Shown here: positions 8,810 to 16,704 of the stretch, in pieces
Numbering within the stretch: the stretch's first letter is position 1
How the letters are laid out: the number at the start of each line of letters is the position of its first letter
Assembly: GCA_029936425.1 (NCBI GenBank)
Contig: JAPYSU010000006.1
Span: forward strand, 62,001-126,000
Source: Litorimonas sp.
GTDB lineage: Bacteria > Pseudomonadota > Alphaproteobacteria > Caulobacterales > Maricaulaceae
Reading direction: 5' to 3'
Length of the DNA: 64,000 nucleotides
The notes under the pieces: generated by a model
The model's input: the letters and a program-made list of their open reading frames with translations, nothing else
Told to the model about the DNA's origin: nothing
Databases searched by the model: none
Position numbers and translations under genes: made by a program

Positions 8810-10003
8810 TTACATTACATCCAAAATGGCCTCTGCCAGTCTCGGAATATTGTCCTTATTGGCTCCGGCAATATTTATCCGTCCGGAATTCGTCATGTAA
8901 ATCGAATATTTCTCGCGCAGTGATTCGGCCTGTTCCACAGAAACCGGCAAGGTTGAAAACATCCCGTTCTGGTTTTTAACGGCTGCCGCCATGGTTTCGG
9001 CGCCTTGGACGGACAGAGCCTCCGAGAGCTGACGCCGTAAATCAATCATGCGGGTGCGCATTTCATCCAGCTCGTCGATCCACATCTTGCGCAGAGACTT
9101 GTCTCCAAGAATACGCGCCACCAGAGCCGCGCCGTGATCTGGCGGCATGGAAATAATTTTACGCTGAATTGAGCCGAGCTGACTCTGCGCAATTTTGGCG
9201 GTTTCCGCATCTTTGGCAACGACGACAATCAAGCCGACTCTTTCGCGGTAAAGCCCGAAATTTTTGGAGCAGCTCGCCGCCACCAGAGCTTCCGGACAAA
9301 TCTCCAATATTTTGCGAAGACCGTAAACGTCTTCCTTCATTCCTTGGCCGAGACCGAAATAGGCCAGATCGACAAACGGTATCAGAGATTCGTTATTTAG
9401 AAACTCGGCTAGTATATCCCATTGCGCGGGCGTCAGATCCGCGCCTGTCGGGTTATGGCAACAGCCATGAAGAAGGACGACATCGCCCGGTTTGGCTTTA
9501 TCCCGCAAATGATCCAGCATGTCATGAAAATCGACGCCCAATGTGTCGCGGTTATAATAAGGATAATAGTCCATCTTCAGTCCGGCCGAACTGATAAGCG
9601 GAATATGATTGGCCCATGTCGGCGTGCTGGCCCACACCGTGATGTCCGGCGCGGCAGATTTTAGAATTTCCGCCCCAATACGCAAAGCACCAGAGCCGCC
9701 GCCGGCCTGCGCTGTGGCAATACGGCTTTCTGTAATGACCGGATTTTTCTCGCCAAACATCATCTCGACCATAGCTTGGCGAAAATCGGGGCGCCCCACA
9801 GTCGAAACATAGGTTTTGGTGGTTTCTTCCTTCCACCAGAGTTTCTCAGCCTCTTTGACGGCCTTCATAACGCGCGTTTCTCCAGCGTCATTCTTGTAAA
9901 CACCGACACCCAAATCAATTTTATCAGGGTTTTTATCCGCCTTACAGGCTTCCATCAGGGCAATAATGGCGTCCGGGGCGCGAGGTACGAGATATTCAAA
10001 CAT
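8810..10003 (-). CDS. aromatic-amino-acid/aspartate aminotransferase, class I (TyrB/AspC-like)
   Basis: PLP-dependent class I aminotransferase of 397 residues that transfers the amino group of Tyr, Phe or Asp to 2-oxoglutarate. The N-terminal IDLGVGVYKNDAGET and the HNPTGADLT motif (about 183) are typical of the AspC/TyrB subgroup. The Schiff-base lysine is K247 in CSKNFGLYRERVG, and the phosphate-contacting Arg follows in the same motif. Length and motifs are complete. It stands alone, convergent with phoB. Whether aspartate or aromatic substrates are preferred cannot be decided from sequence. pheA at 30691 supplies phenylpyruvate, one possible substrate. Confidence 0.9.
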   Translation of the reverse strand: MFEYLVPRAPDAIIALMEACKADKNPDKIDLGVGVYKNDAGETRVMKAVKEAEKLWWKEETTKTYVSTVGRPDFRQAMVEMMFGEKNPVITESRIATAQAGGGSGALRIGAEILKSAAPDITVWASTPTWANHIPLISSAGLKMDYYPYYNRDTLGVDFHDMLDHLRDKAKPGDVVLLHGCCHNPTGADLTPAQWDILAEFLNNESLIPFVDLAYFGLGQGMKEDVYGLRKILEICPEALVAASCSKNFGLYRERVGLIVVVAKDAETAKIAQSQLGSIQRKIISMPPDHGAALVARILGDKSLRKMWIDELDEMRTRMIDLRRQLSEALSVQGAETMAAAVKNQNGMFSTLPVSVEQAESLREKYSIYMTNSGRINIAGANKDNIPRLAEAILDVM

Positions 10004-10198
10004 ATAGTTTTCCGGCTTGCTGGAGATTAAGGCATTATGGCTTTCATGAGGGCTATATCAGGGCCCAAGGATTTTTAAAGCGTGCAAAGCGCAGTTTACT
10101 CCCAGAAAACACGCTTTTTCATTTGGCATGGGTCAATTCTCTCGCCTATGGTCGCAAAAATTTTGAAGGACCCCCAAAAAACGGGGCTGGGAGTAAAT

Positions 10199-11665
10199 AT
10201 GGCATTTGAAGAAATTCTGAATTGGGTCAATTCACAGGTTTGGGGCTGGCCCATGCTCGGGTTGTTGCTCTTAACAGGTTTGTATTTAACCTTTGGCCTT
10301 CGCCTTCTGTCTGTGGTGCGCATCCCTTACGCCTTCAAACAGCTTTTCAAAAAAAGAACCGGAAACGAGGATGAAGGAGACGTCTCTCCTTTTGCGGCTC
10401 TGATGACCGCTTTGTCTTCCACCATCGGCACCGGGAATATTGCGGGCGTCGCGGCGGCCATTGCGATTGGCGGCCCCGGTGCGGTTTTCTGGATGTGGAT
10501 GACCGCCATTGTCGGTACAGCGACCAAATTCTCCGAAGGCGTTCTGGCCGTTCGCTACCGCGAAATTGACAAAAATGGCAATCGTCAGGGCGGACCCATG
10601 TATTATATCAAAAATGGTCTTGGACCGAAATGGAAATGGCTCGCCTATACTTTTGCCTTTTTCGGCTTTTTTGCGGCGCTCGGAACGGGCGCCTCTATTC
10701 AATCCAACTCTGTGGCAGATGCACTGAGAAGCACTTACGGCCTAAGCCCGTGGATTACGGCGGTCTTTATCGCTGGCGGCGCGGCGGCTGTGATTATTGG
10801 AGGGATTAAGCGGATCGGCGTTGTGGCCTCTTCCGTCGTGCCGGTCATGGCTGGGCTTTACCTCTTAGCCGGTATCACCGTTATCTTCCTTCATGCCGAC
10901 GCTATTCCAGAGGCTTTTGGCCGCATTTTTGCCGGCGCCTTTGGCCTGCAAACGGCCGGGACAGGTATCTCAGTAGGACTTTTAGTACTGGCGATGCAAA
11001 AGGGTGTGGCCCGCGGGATTTTCTCGAACGAAGCCGGGCAAGGCTCTGCGCCGATTGCTCATGCCGCCGCTCGTAACAACGATCCGGTTAATCAAGGCAT
11101 CATTGCGATGCTCGGGACAATTATTGATACACTTATTGTCTGTACGATCACGGCATTGGTTATCCTGACGTCCGGCGTCATTCCGACCGAATGTATTGCC
11201 AGTCCTGAGAACCTGCAAACTCTTATGACCGGGTTGCAGCCTCCAGGATGTGATACGGGCGCGCCACTGACGGCCTCGGCCTTTGACGCCAGCCTGTTTG
11301 GTTGGGGCGGACATATTGTGGCCATCGGCCTGACGGTCTTTGCCTTCACGACCATTCTCGGCTGGAGCTATTACGGCGAGCGTTGCTCGGCGTTCCTGTT
11401 CACCGAAAAATCCATTCCGATTTACCGCGTCCTTTGGATCATTGTTGTGTTTGCGTCAGCCGCTGCAATTGCTCTTCAGGATCAGATCGGAAATATCGTA
11501 AATCTGTTCTGGCTGATGGCCGATACTTTGACGGGGCTCATGGCCGCGCCAAACCTCATCGGTATCATCCTGCTGTCCCCGATTGTTTTCAAATTGGCGA
11601 AAGAATATTTCGACAAGGAAAAAACAGCCAGAGACGGTTTGGTCGATCAGGAAGACCTGCCTTAA
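10199..11665 (+). CDS. alanine/glycine:cation symporter, AGCS family
   Basis: Sodium-coupled alanine or glycine importer of about 488 residues with roughly ten to eleven membrane helices. Family signatures seen: ALSSTIGTGNIAGVAAAIA, GGPGAVFWMWMTAIVGTATKF, the RQGGPMYYI motif, and FSNEAGQGSAPIAHAAA. The frame is open back to 10082, but the ATG at 10199 has a GGGAG ribosome site 5 bases upstream and the family N-terminus (FEEILNWVNSQVWGWP) begins there. Ends at a strong terminator. No partner genes are nearby. Confidence 0.9.
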   Translation: MAFEEILNWVNSQVWGWPMLGLLLLTGLYLTFGLRLLSVVRIPYAFKQLFKKRTGNEDEGDVSPFAALMTALSSTIGTGNIAGVAAAIAIGGPGAVFWMWMTAIVGTATKFSEGVLAVRYREIDKNGNRQGGPMYYIKNGLGPKWKWLAYTFAFFGFFAALGTGASIQSNSVADALRSTYGLSPWITAVFIAGGAAAVIIGGIKRIGVVASSVVPVMAGLYLLAGITVIFLHADAIPEAFGRIFAGAFGLQTAGTGISVGLLVLAMQKGVARGIFSNEAGQGSAPIAHAAARNNDPVNQGIIAMLGTIIDTLIVCTITALVILTSGVIPTECIASPENLQTLMTGLQPPGCDTGAPLTASAFDASLFGWGGHIVAIGLTVFAFTTILGWSYYGERCSAFLFTEKSIPIYRVLWIIVVFASAAAIALQDQIGNIVNLFWLMADTLTGLMAAPNLIGIILLSPIVFKLAKEYFDKEKTARDGLVDQEDLP

Positions 11666-11688
11666 TCTTTGGCAGACCTAAAAATCGG

Positions 11689-11716
11689 AACCCCGGCCCG
11701 GCGCCGGGGTTTTTTA
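11689..11716 (+). terminator. Intrinsic terminator after the AGCS symporter gene
   Basis: A 9-bp stem AACCCCGGC / GCCGGGGTT with a 5-base loop, followed by a T run ending near 11716. Confidence 0.88.
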
Positions 11717-11776
11717 TTTGTCGTGACGGGCAAATCAGCTCAGAACCAAAATATAAGAATTATCGGAGTGTGACCC

Positions 11777-12412
11777 ATGAGTGCTAATGTCATCAAACTT
11801 ACCCCGTCGGCTCTCGCCGCTTTGCTTTGCTCGCGAGTCTGTCATGACCTCATCAACCCGGTGGGTATGGTCAATACGGGGCTGGAAGTTCTGGATGACG
11901 AGAGCAATACGGACATGCACGCCGACGCCATCGACCTCATCCGCAATGCCTCGCGGCAGGCCAATGCCAAGCTGAACTTTCTCCGCGACGCGTTCGGCGC
12001 GGCCGGCTCCGCCCCTGGAATCTTTCCGCTTGAGGATCTCCAGAAAAAGACAATGGACATGTATGCCGATAGCAAAGCCACTCTGAATTGGCAGCTTTCA
12101 GTGGACGGTCTCGAAAAGTCCAAAGCGAGACTATTGATGAATATGGTCATGATCGCCGTGAACGCGATTCCGCGCGGCGGAGACGTTGTGATTTCGGGCG
12201 AAGAAACGCAGCTCAAACTCGTCGCAACAGGACGAAAGGCAGGCCTGAAGCCGGAAATAGAAAAAGCGCTTAATGGTAAAACGCCGGAAGACGGCTTTGA
12301 CGGCCGCTCTATTCAGCCCTTTTACGCGGGCATGATCGCCCGCGAGCTGGGCGGAACTCTAAGTCATGTGGCGGAGGAAGACAGCGTCACCTTCACGGCA
12401 AATTTCTCTTAA
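11777..12412 (+). CDS. chpT: histidine phosphotransferase ChpT
   Basis: Phosphotransfer protein of the CckA-ChpT-CtrA/CpdR cell-cycle relay, 211 residues. It has the layout of a degenerate histidine kinase: a dimerisation hairpin with the phospho-acceptor His23 in RVCHDLINPVG, then a HATPase-like fold (LLMNMVMIAVNAIPRGG, about residues 118-134) without the nucleotide-binding G boxes. It ends with the typical IQPFYAGMIARELGGTL stretch. RBS GGAG stands 8 bases before the ATG. Downstream genes encode receiver and chemotaxis-like proteins. CckA, CtrA and CpdR are not in this window. Recognition rests on the HDLINP motif and overall layout. Confidence 0.9.
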   Translation: MSANVIKLTPSALAALLCSRVCHDLINPVGMVNTGLEVLDDESNTDMHADAIDLIRNASRQANAKLNFLRDAFGAAGSAPGIFPLEDLQKKTMDMYADSKATLNWQLSVDGLEKSKARLLMNMVMIAVNAIPRGGDVVISGEETQLKLVATGRKAGLKPEIEKALNGKTPEDGFDGRSIQPFYAGMIARELGGTLSHVAEEDSVTFTANFS

Positions 12413-12592
12413 GACTTCCAACTAGGCGTCATCAGACGCTCCAAACTGAAAAACATCCCTTTTTTAGAAGTTACGGCTAATTTTATGAGCCCGCTTTAGG
12501 CCGTCTTAACCCTTTTTGGTCATGATTCCCTCAAGGTGCCGGGGATGATCCGCGAGCACCAATTGGTGAAACGTTTTGGATGATCTGACCGT

Positions 12593-13636
12593 ATGGGTGA
12601 TTGCATAAAACAGGCCCGCGCTTTCGTACAGGGCTGTCACGAGGCCCTTAACCGGGCTGACGACAGCTGCGTGGAAGATATGACCGGGATTCTGGCTGAC
12701 ATCCAGAGCGGCGCAAAACTCAATCGAGCGCGCGCCATCTATAGAGCCGCCCAAGACGCGCTGCAGAGTTTGGAGGATAAAAACGGCCTCCCGCTACGAC
12801 TTCACGCACTTTCCAATGTCGTCGCGCTTTACGAAAGCGGACTTTCCGAAATGGAAGAAGAAGAGGCGCAATTCGGACAAGGCCTATCTGAGGACGAAAT
12901 TTCTGAAGATAACGATGTTGATAGCGCTGATATTATTTCAGTCGATTTTTCGGATGCAGCCCGGCTCAGCCGCGCGAAAGACGCAATCAAGTCCGCCCTA
13001 CCCTATGCGGATGACGCTCAAAAACAAGCCTTAGAGAAACTTTTGGCATTTCCATGTTCGCCGCCTGCAACGAAAAAAATTTTACCTGCCAAGAATAAAG
13101 TAATGACGGAAACTAAGCCCTTCAAATCCGGTATAGCGCTGGAAAGCTTTATTCGCGACATTATACAGACGGGCTTGTCCGCGGCGCGTCAGGTCAAACT
13201 TACGCTCAGCCTGTCTTATGATATGGCCGGCGTGACCCTTCCCGAAGCTCAGGCCAAGCAAGCCAAACTTCAAACAGAAAGCAGTCTTGTAAAACTCATC
13301 TGCCACCTCGCGGCGACGACAGAGCCAGAATCTTTAAGCCATATTGATATCTCGGCGTCCCGCACCGGGATGAGGCTGAGAACACTCGCCGACCCCATGA
13401 GCGAGCCGTCTCTGGACGGCCCGGGCGGCTTCAAGGGAATAAGCATAGAACATGACGCCAAAAGTGATCACCTCACCCTAACGATGCGATTTTCAGCTTT
13501 GGACGGAGCCAAAGACGCCAAACCATCCCCACAAAAAATGCCGGTAGAAGAGGGTATCAGCTCCAGGCTTGAAGCTCTGCTGGAGTCTACACCGGCAGAA
13601 GACGCGGATCCGTTTCACCTGGGAGCTGTCTTATGA
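12593..13636 (+). CDS. Unrecognised regulatory protein with degenerate HATPase-like C-terminal part
   Basis: I do not recognise this 347-residue protein. Residues 1-75 are predicted all-helical (HEALNRADDSCVEDMTGILA ...), compatible with an Hpt- or dimerisation-like bundle. An acidic linker (about 78-115, EMEEEEAQFGQGLSED) follows. Residues 170-300 alternate helix and strand like a HATPase fold (SSLVKLICHLAATTE, HIDISASRTGMRLRT, HLTLTMRF), but no G boxes are present. It overlaps the next gene by 4 bases (ATGA), so it is translated together with the CheY-like receiver and CheR-like methyltransferase. Inference: an adaptor or phosphotransfer-type protein of the ChpT/CheA kind. A plain hypothetical remains possible. 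Confidence 0.6.
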   Translation: MGDCIKQARAFVQGCHEALNRADDSCVEDMTGILADIQSGAKLNRARAIYRAAQDALQSLEDKNGLPLRLHALSNVVALYESGLSEMEEEEAQFGQGLSEDEISEDNDVDSADIISVDFSDAARLSRAKDAIKSALPYADDAQKQALEKLLAFPCSPPATKKILPAKNKVMTETKPFKSGIALESFIRDIIQTGLSAARQVKLTLSLSYDMAGVTLPEAQAKQAKLQTESSLVKLICHLAATTEPESLSHIDISASRTGMRLRTLADPMSEPSLDGPGGFKGISIEHDAKSDHLTLTMRFSALDGAKDAKPSPQKMPVEEGISSRLEALLESTPAEDADPFHLGAVL

Positions 13637-14007
13637 AACGTTTCAAAAAATGCCTCATCGTAGACGACTCCAAAATGATCCGACGCGTGGCCACACGGAT
13701 TCTGAAGGATATGAGTTTCGACGCCTCTGAAGCCGAAAATGGCAAAGAGGCCCTGGATCTTTGCAAGCTGGAAATGCCTGACGCCATACTCTTGGACTGG
13801 AGAATGCCAGTCATGGACGGGTTTGGATTTCTGAAAGCTTTGAGACAGCTCCCGGAGGGCGACAAACCTGTCGTGATTTTCTGCACCGCCGAGCGCAGTG
13901 TTGAGCGTATCACCGAAGCTCTCCAGAACGGGGCCAATGAATATATTATGAAGCCGTTTGATTCCGATATTATTGAATCCAAATTTCAACTCGCCGGATT
14001 GATTTAA
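13633..14007 (+). CDS. single-domain CheY-like response regulator
   Basis: Stand-alone receiver of 124 residues with no output domain. Acidic pocket D11/D12 (LIVDDSKMIRR), phospho-acceptor Asp55 (AILLDWRMPVMDG), Thr85 (IFCTAERS) and Lys107 (YIMKPFD) are all present, so it should accept phosphate. It overlaps the preceding gene by 4 bases and is 2 bases from the CheR-like gene. From memory, Caulobacter has a comparable CheY-like/CheR-like pair next to chpT. The position suggests it exchanges phosphate with a ChpT/CckA-type partner or modulates motility, which is inference. Confidence 0.85.
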   Translation: MKRFKKCLIVDDSKMIRRVATRILKDMSFDASEAENGKEALDLCKLEMPDAILLDWRMPVMDGFGFLKALRQLPEGDKPVVIFCTAERSVERITEALQNGANEYIMKPFDSDIIESKFQLAGLI

Positions 14008-14009
14008 TC

Positions 14010-14945
14010 ATGACGGGGGTGCTGAGTTTAAATCCTCCTTACTATGAGGCCCTGAAACGGCTGACTCTGGAACTCGCCGGCGTCAATCTGGGGTCGGATC
14101 ATGCCTTCTTGGTCGAAACGCGGCTTTCGGCTCTGGCCCGGAAAGAAGGCTTCGATTCGCTTGACTCACTGGTTGATGAATTATTCGGGTCCGGGGACTC
14201 TCGATTGGCCGTGCAAGTCGTGTCGACCTTATTGGAGCGGGACACTCATTTTAATAAAGACCCCAAAAGTTTTGCGCATTTCTCTGAAAACATTCTGCCG
14301 GATCTTTATGCCGTCAGAGGCGGCGGACAGGTCCGGCTCTTGTCTTTTGGCTGCGCGGCAGGACAGGAAGCCTACGGCATGGCCATGGCCTTTGAGCGAA
14401 TGAAAGATCAGTTTCCCGGCTTGAGCGTAGAAATTATCGGGGTGGATTATCCTTCTGCTGCTTTGGATCGGGCCAAGGCCGGACGGTACACGCATTTCGA
14501 GGTTCAAAGAGGACTGGCCGCCCGCGACCTTATAGAACATTTTGAACCCTCACCTGAACCCAATAGCAGTGACTGGATTGTGGGTCATTCCCTGAAAGAA
14601 TTGGTCACTTTCCGCGATGTCCATCTCTTATCCAGCCTCGGTAGCCTGCCTAAATTTCATGGTGTGCTATTTCGTGGATCCCTTCCGCATTACTCCGGCC
14701 CGGCAAAGCTGCGCGTCTTGAGGGGGCTCTCTTCTCTTGTGCTTCCATATGGATATCTTTTGCTGGGCAGCAATGAATCTCTCAAGCAGATCAATTTCGG
14801 ATTTGATCCCGTGGAGGGAACAAGCTGCCTTTATCGTAAACGCGAGGAAATCGTCGAAGATACCGACCCTCTGGAGGAAGCGCCTAAAATAAAATCCAAT
14901 GGCCGAACGACATTCCTCAAACCTCAAAAGAAAAAGACCGGCTGA
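14010..14945 (+). CDS. divergent CheR-like protein methyltransferase
   Basis: CheR-family SAM-dependent methyltransferase of 311 residues. The N-terminal helical domain (YYEALKRLTLELAGVNLGSD) and the DTHFNKDP segment (about 78) correspond to the NETxFFRd region of CheR. SAM motif I is LSFGCAAGQEAYGMAM (about 112-127) and VEIIGVDYPSAALDRAKAGRY follows. The usual FRNVxIYF motif is replaced by FRGSLPHYSG, and the classical NETFFF is altered. Substrate specificity has therefore probably shifted away from chemoreceptors. No mcp, cheW, cheA or cheB is nearby. Confidence 0.8.
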   Translation: MTGVLSLNPPYYEALKRLTLELAGVNLGSDHAFLVETRLSALARKEGFDSLDSLVDELFGSGDSRLAVQVVSTLLERDTHFNKDPKSFAHFSENILPDLYAVRGGGQVRLLSFGCAAGQEAYGMAMAFERMKDQFPGLSVEIIGVDYPSAALDRAKAGRYTHFEVQRGLAARDLIEHFEPSPEPNSSDWIVGHSLKELVTFRDVHLLSSLGSLPKFHGVLFRGSLPHYSGPAKLRVLRGLSSLVLPYGYLLLGSNESLKQINFGFDPVEGTSCLYRKREEIVEDTDPLEEAPKIKSNGRTTFLKPQKKKTG

Positions 14946-14949
14946 GGCT

Positions 14950-15035
14950 CAACCGAAAGCTCTCGCAGGCTTTTGGTTGACGGACGCGGCGCAAAACGTC
15001 AAAACGCCGCTCACATAAAGCGGACAGGTGTCCGC
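14950..15035 (+). promoter_or_regulatory. Three successive hairpins upstream of pheS
   Basis: Three inverted repeats follow each other between the CheR-like stop and pheS. CAACCGAAAGC pairs with GCTTTTGGTTG (14950-14960/14969-14979, one G-U). GCGGCG pairs with CGCCGC (14986-14991/15005-15010). GCGGAC-AGGT-GTCCGC is at 15020-15035. None has a T run, so a simple terminator is unlikely. They may shape the pheS leader. No Phe-rich leader peptide is seen. Confidence 0.4.
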
Positions 15036-15064
15036 CTGCCAGCTACGCCGAAAGACCCGCCACT

Positions 15065-16132
15065 ATGGCCGATATCGACTCCGTCAAAACGAAAATTGCC
15101 GCCCAGATTGAGGCGGCGTCTGATCTTCAGGCACTGGACGACGTTCGCGTCGCCGCGCTCGGCAAAAAAGGCGAAGTTTCGCTGATGATGCGCGAGCTCG
15201 GAAAGATGAGCGTTGAAGAGAAAAAGGTCATGGGCCCGGCGCTGAACGGTCTGAAAAATGATCTCAACGCTTTGGTCGAAGACAAGAAATCAGAGCTTGA
15301 GAACAAAGCGCTCGACGCCGCGCTCGCTTCTGAAACTCTGGATATGTCCTTACCGATTGCGCGCCGCAAAGGCACGCTCCATCCTGTTCCTCAAGTCATG
15401 GAAGAAATGGCCGTCATTTTTTCCGATATGGGATTTTCTGTCGCCGAAGGCCCGGACATTGAAGACGATTTTCATAACTTCACGGCCCTGAATTTCCCGC
15501 CCGGCCATCCGGCCCGCGATATTCACGACACATTTTTCATGTCTCCTGTGGGTGATGAAGAAAAAAAGGTTTTACGGACTCACACCTCGCCAGTGCAAAT
15601 CCGCACGATGATTTCGCAAAAGCCGCCCATTCGCATTATTGCGCCGGGACGGACTTACCGCTCTGACTCTGACCAGACCCACACGCCGATGTTTCACCAG
15701 GTCGAAGGCCTCGTCATCGACAAAGGCATTCATATGGGCCACCTCAAAGGCGTGCTCATGGATTTCGTCAGCGCCTTTTTCGAAACAGATGTCGATGTGC
15801 AGTTCCGCCCGCATCACTTCCCTTTTACCGAGCCGTCAGCTGAAATGGATGTACGCTACGAACGCGACGGCGCAGCCATTAAGATCGGCCGGGGCGAAAG
15901 CTGGATGGAAATTCTGGGCTGCGGCATGGTGCACCCGAATGTGCTGCGCGCCTGCGACCTCGATCCCGAAGAATATCAGGGCTTTGCCTTCGGCATGGGC
16001 GTCGACCGCCTCGCCATGTTAAAATACGGCATGCCCGACCTGCGCGACATGTTCGCCGCAGATACACGCTGGCTCGGCCATTACGGCTTCGACCCCCTCC
16101 TACAAGCTAACCTCGCGACGGGGTTGAGTTAG
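15065..16132 (+). CDS. pheS: phenylalanyl-tRNA synthetase alpha subunit
   Basis: Catalytic subunit of the alpha2beta2 enzyme that charges tRNA-Phe, 355 residues. N-terminal coiled coil (about 1-85) for tRNA contact, then class II catalytic domain: motif 1 region HPVPQVMEEM, GFSVAEGPDIEDDFHNF, motif 2 RTYRSDSDQTHTPMFHQVEG, and motif 3 FAFGMGVDRLAMLKYGM near the C-terminus. All expected elements are present. Its partner pheT, normally next to it, starts 572 bases downstream with a DUF559 gene and repeats in between. Confidence 0.97.
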   Translation: MADIDSVKTKIAAQIEAASDLQALDDVRVAALGKKGEVSLMMRELGKMSVEEKKVMGPALNGLKNDLNALVEDKKSELENKALDAALASETLDMSLPIARRKGTLHPVPQVMEEMAVIFSDMGFSVAEGPDIEDDFHNFTALNFPPGHPARDIHDTFFMSPVGDEEKKVLRTHTSPVQIRTMISQKPPIRIIAPGRTYRSDSDQTHTPMFHQVEGLVIDKGIHMGHLKGVLMDFVSAFFETDVDVQFRPHHFPFTEPSAEMDVRYERDGAAIKIGRGESWMEILGCGMVHPNVLRACDLDPEEYQGFAFGMGVDRLAMLKYGMPDLRDMFAADTRWLGHYGFDPLLQANLATGLS

Positions 16133-16133
16133 T

Positions 16134-16643
16134 TTGTCCAACACAACACATTATAATCCCTTCCCCTTGAGGGGGAAGGTGGCTGCGAAGCAGCCGGAAG
16201 GGGTGAGGCGTCAAAATGCTCCATCGCAATTCATAGCCCCTTTTCCTCCCCCTCAGTCACTGCGTGACAGCTCCCCCCTCAAGGGGGAGCAATCGAAGAA
16301 GATTGCGCAACACTTACGAAGAAATGCAACCGAACACGAGCGCTGGCTCTGGACAGAATTACGACTGTTTAAAAAAACACTCGGCTGTCGTTTCCGTCGT
16401 CAGGTTGTTCTAGGGCCCTATATTGTGGACTTCGCCTGCCATAAAAGCAAAATGGTTATCGAAGTTGATGGCAACCATCATGCAGAAATAGAGCATGCCC
16501 AAAAAGATGGCATTCGAGACAAGTTTTTAGAAAATGAAGGCTATAAGGTTTTAAGATTCTGGAATGCCGAACTTCATGAAGATTGGGAAAATATACTGGA
16601 TCACATCGCGGATACAGTCACACAAAGAATGCCTTCCTCTTGA
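16134..16643 (+). CDS. DUF559 (Vsr-like) endonuclease-domain protein inserted between pheS and pheT
   Basis: The core (about residues 54-165) is a DUF559 domain related to very-short-patch-repair nucleases: RRNATEHERWLWTELR, RRQVVLGPYIVDFACH, MVIEVDGNHHAE, LRFWNAEL. The PD-(D/E)xK-type residues D99, E110 and D112 are intact. The open frame begins at a TTG (16134), and its first 50 codons are translated palindromic repeat (NPFPLRGKVAAKQPEG), so the true start is uncertain; a GTG at 16203 is in frame. The 3' end abuts another repeat copy. Function of the family is not established. The gene lies in the pheS-pheT transcription unit. Confidence 0.8.
   Translation: MSNTTHYNPFPLRGKVAAKQPEGVRRQNAPSQFIAPFPPPQSLRDSSPLKGEQSKKIAQHLRRNATEHERWLWTELRLFKKTLGCRFRRQVVLGPYIVDFACHKSKMVIEVDGNHHAEIEHAQKDGIRDKFLENEGYKVLRFWNAELHEDWENILDHIADTVTQRMPSS
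16158..16207 (+). repeat. REP-like palindromic repeat, copy 1
   Basis: A hairpin CCTTCCCC-TTGAG-GGGGAAGG (16159-16179) is followed by a second hairpin GGCTGC-GAA-GCAGCC (16181-16195) and the tail GGAAGGGGTGAG. Same layout as copy 3. The DUF559 frame reads through it. Confidence 0.85.
16242..16290 (-). repeat. REP-like palindromic repeat, copy 2, inverted
   Basis: Read on the minus strand it begins GCTCCCCCTTGAGGGGGGAG, then GCTGTCACGCAGTGACTGAG and GGGGGAGG: the same CCCCTTGAGGGGG core plus a second small palindrome as copies 1 and 3, in opposite orientation. It lies between copy 1 and the DUF559 core. Confidence 0.8.
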
Positions 16644-16682
16644 GGGAGAAGGTGGCCGCGCAGCGGACGGAAGGGGTGAACC
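16631..16682 (+). repeat. REP-like palindromic repeat, copy 3
   Basis: CCTTCCTCTTGAGGGAGAAGG, a perfect-stem variant of copy 1, then GGCCGCGCAGCGGACGGAAG and GGGTGAA in the same order and orientation as copy 1. It overlaps the end of the DUF559 gene and lies directly before the pheT ribosome site. Confidence 0.85.
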
Positions 16683-16704
16683 CCCACAGGAATAAGAGAC
16701 TATA

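Noticed and set aside
10082..10198. N-terminal extension of the AGCS symporter
   Set aside because: No family match in the extension and a good ribosome site at the internal ATG 10199.
14950..14979. Hairpin after the CheR-like gene as a classical terminator
   Set aside because: The stem is good but there is no T run on the plus strand, so it was listed as part of a structured leader instead.
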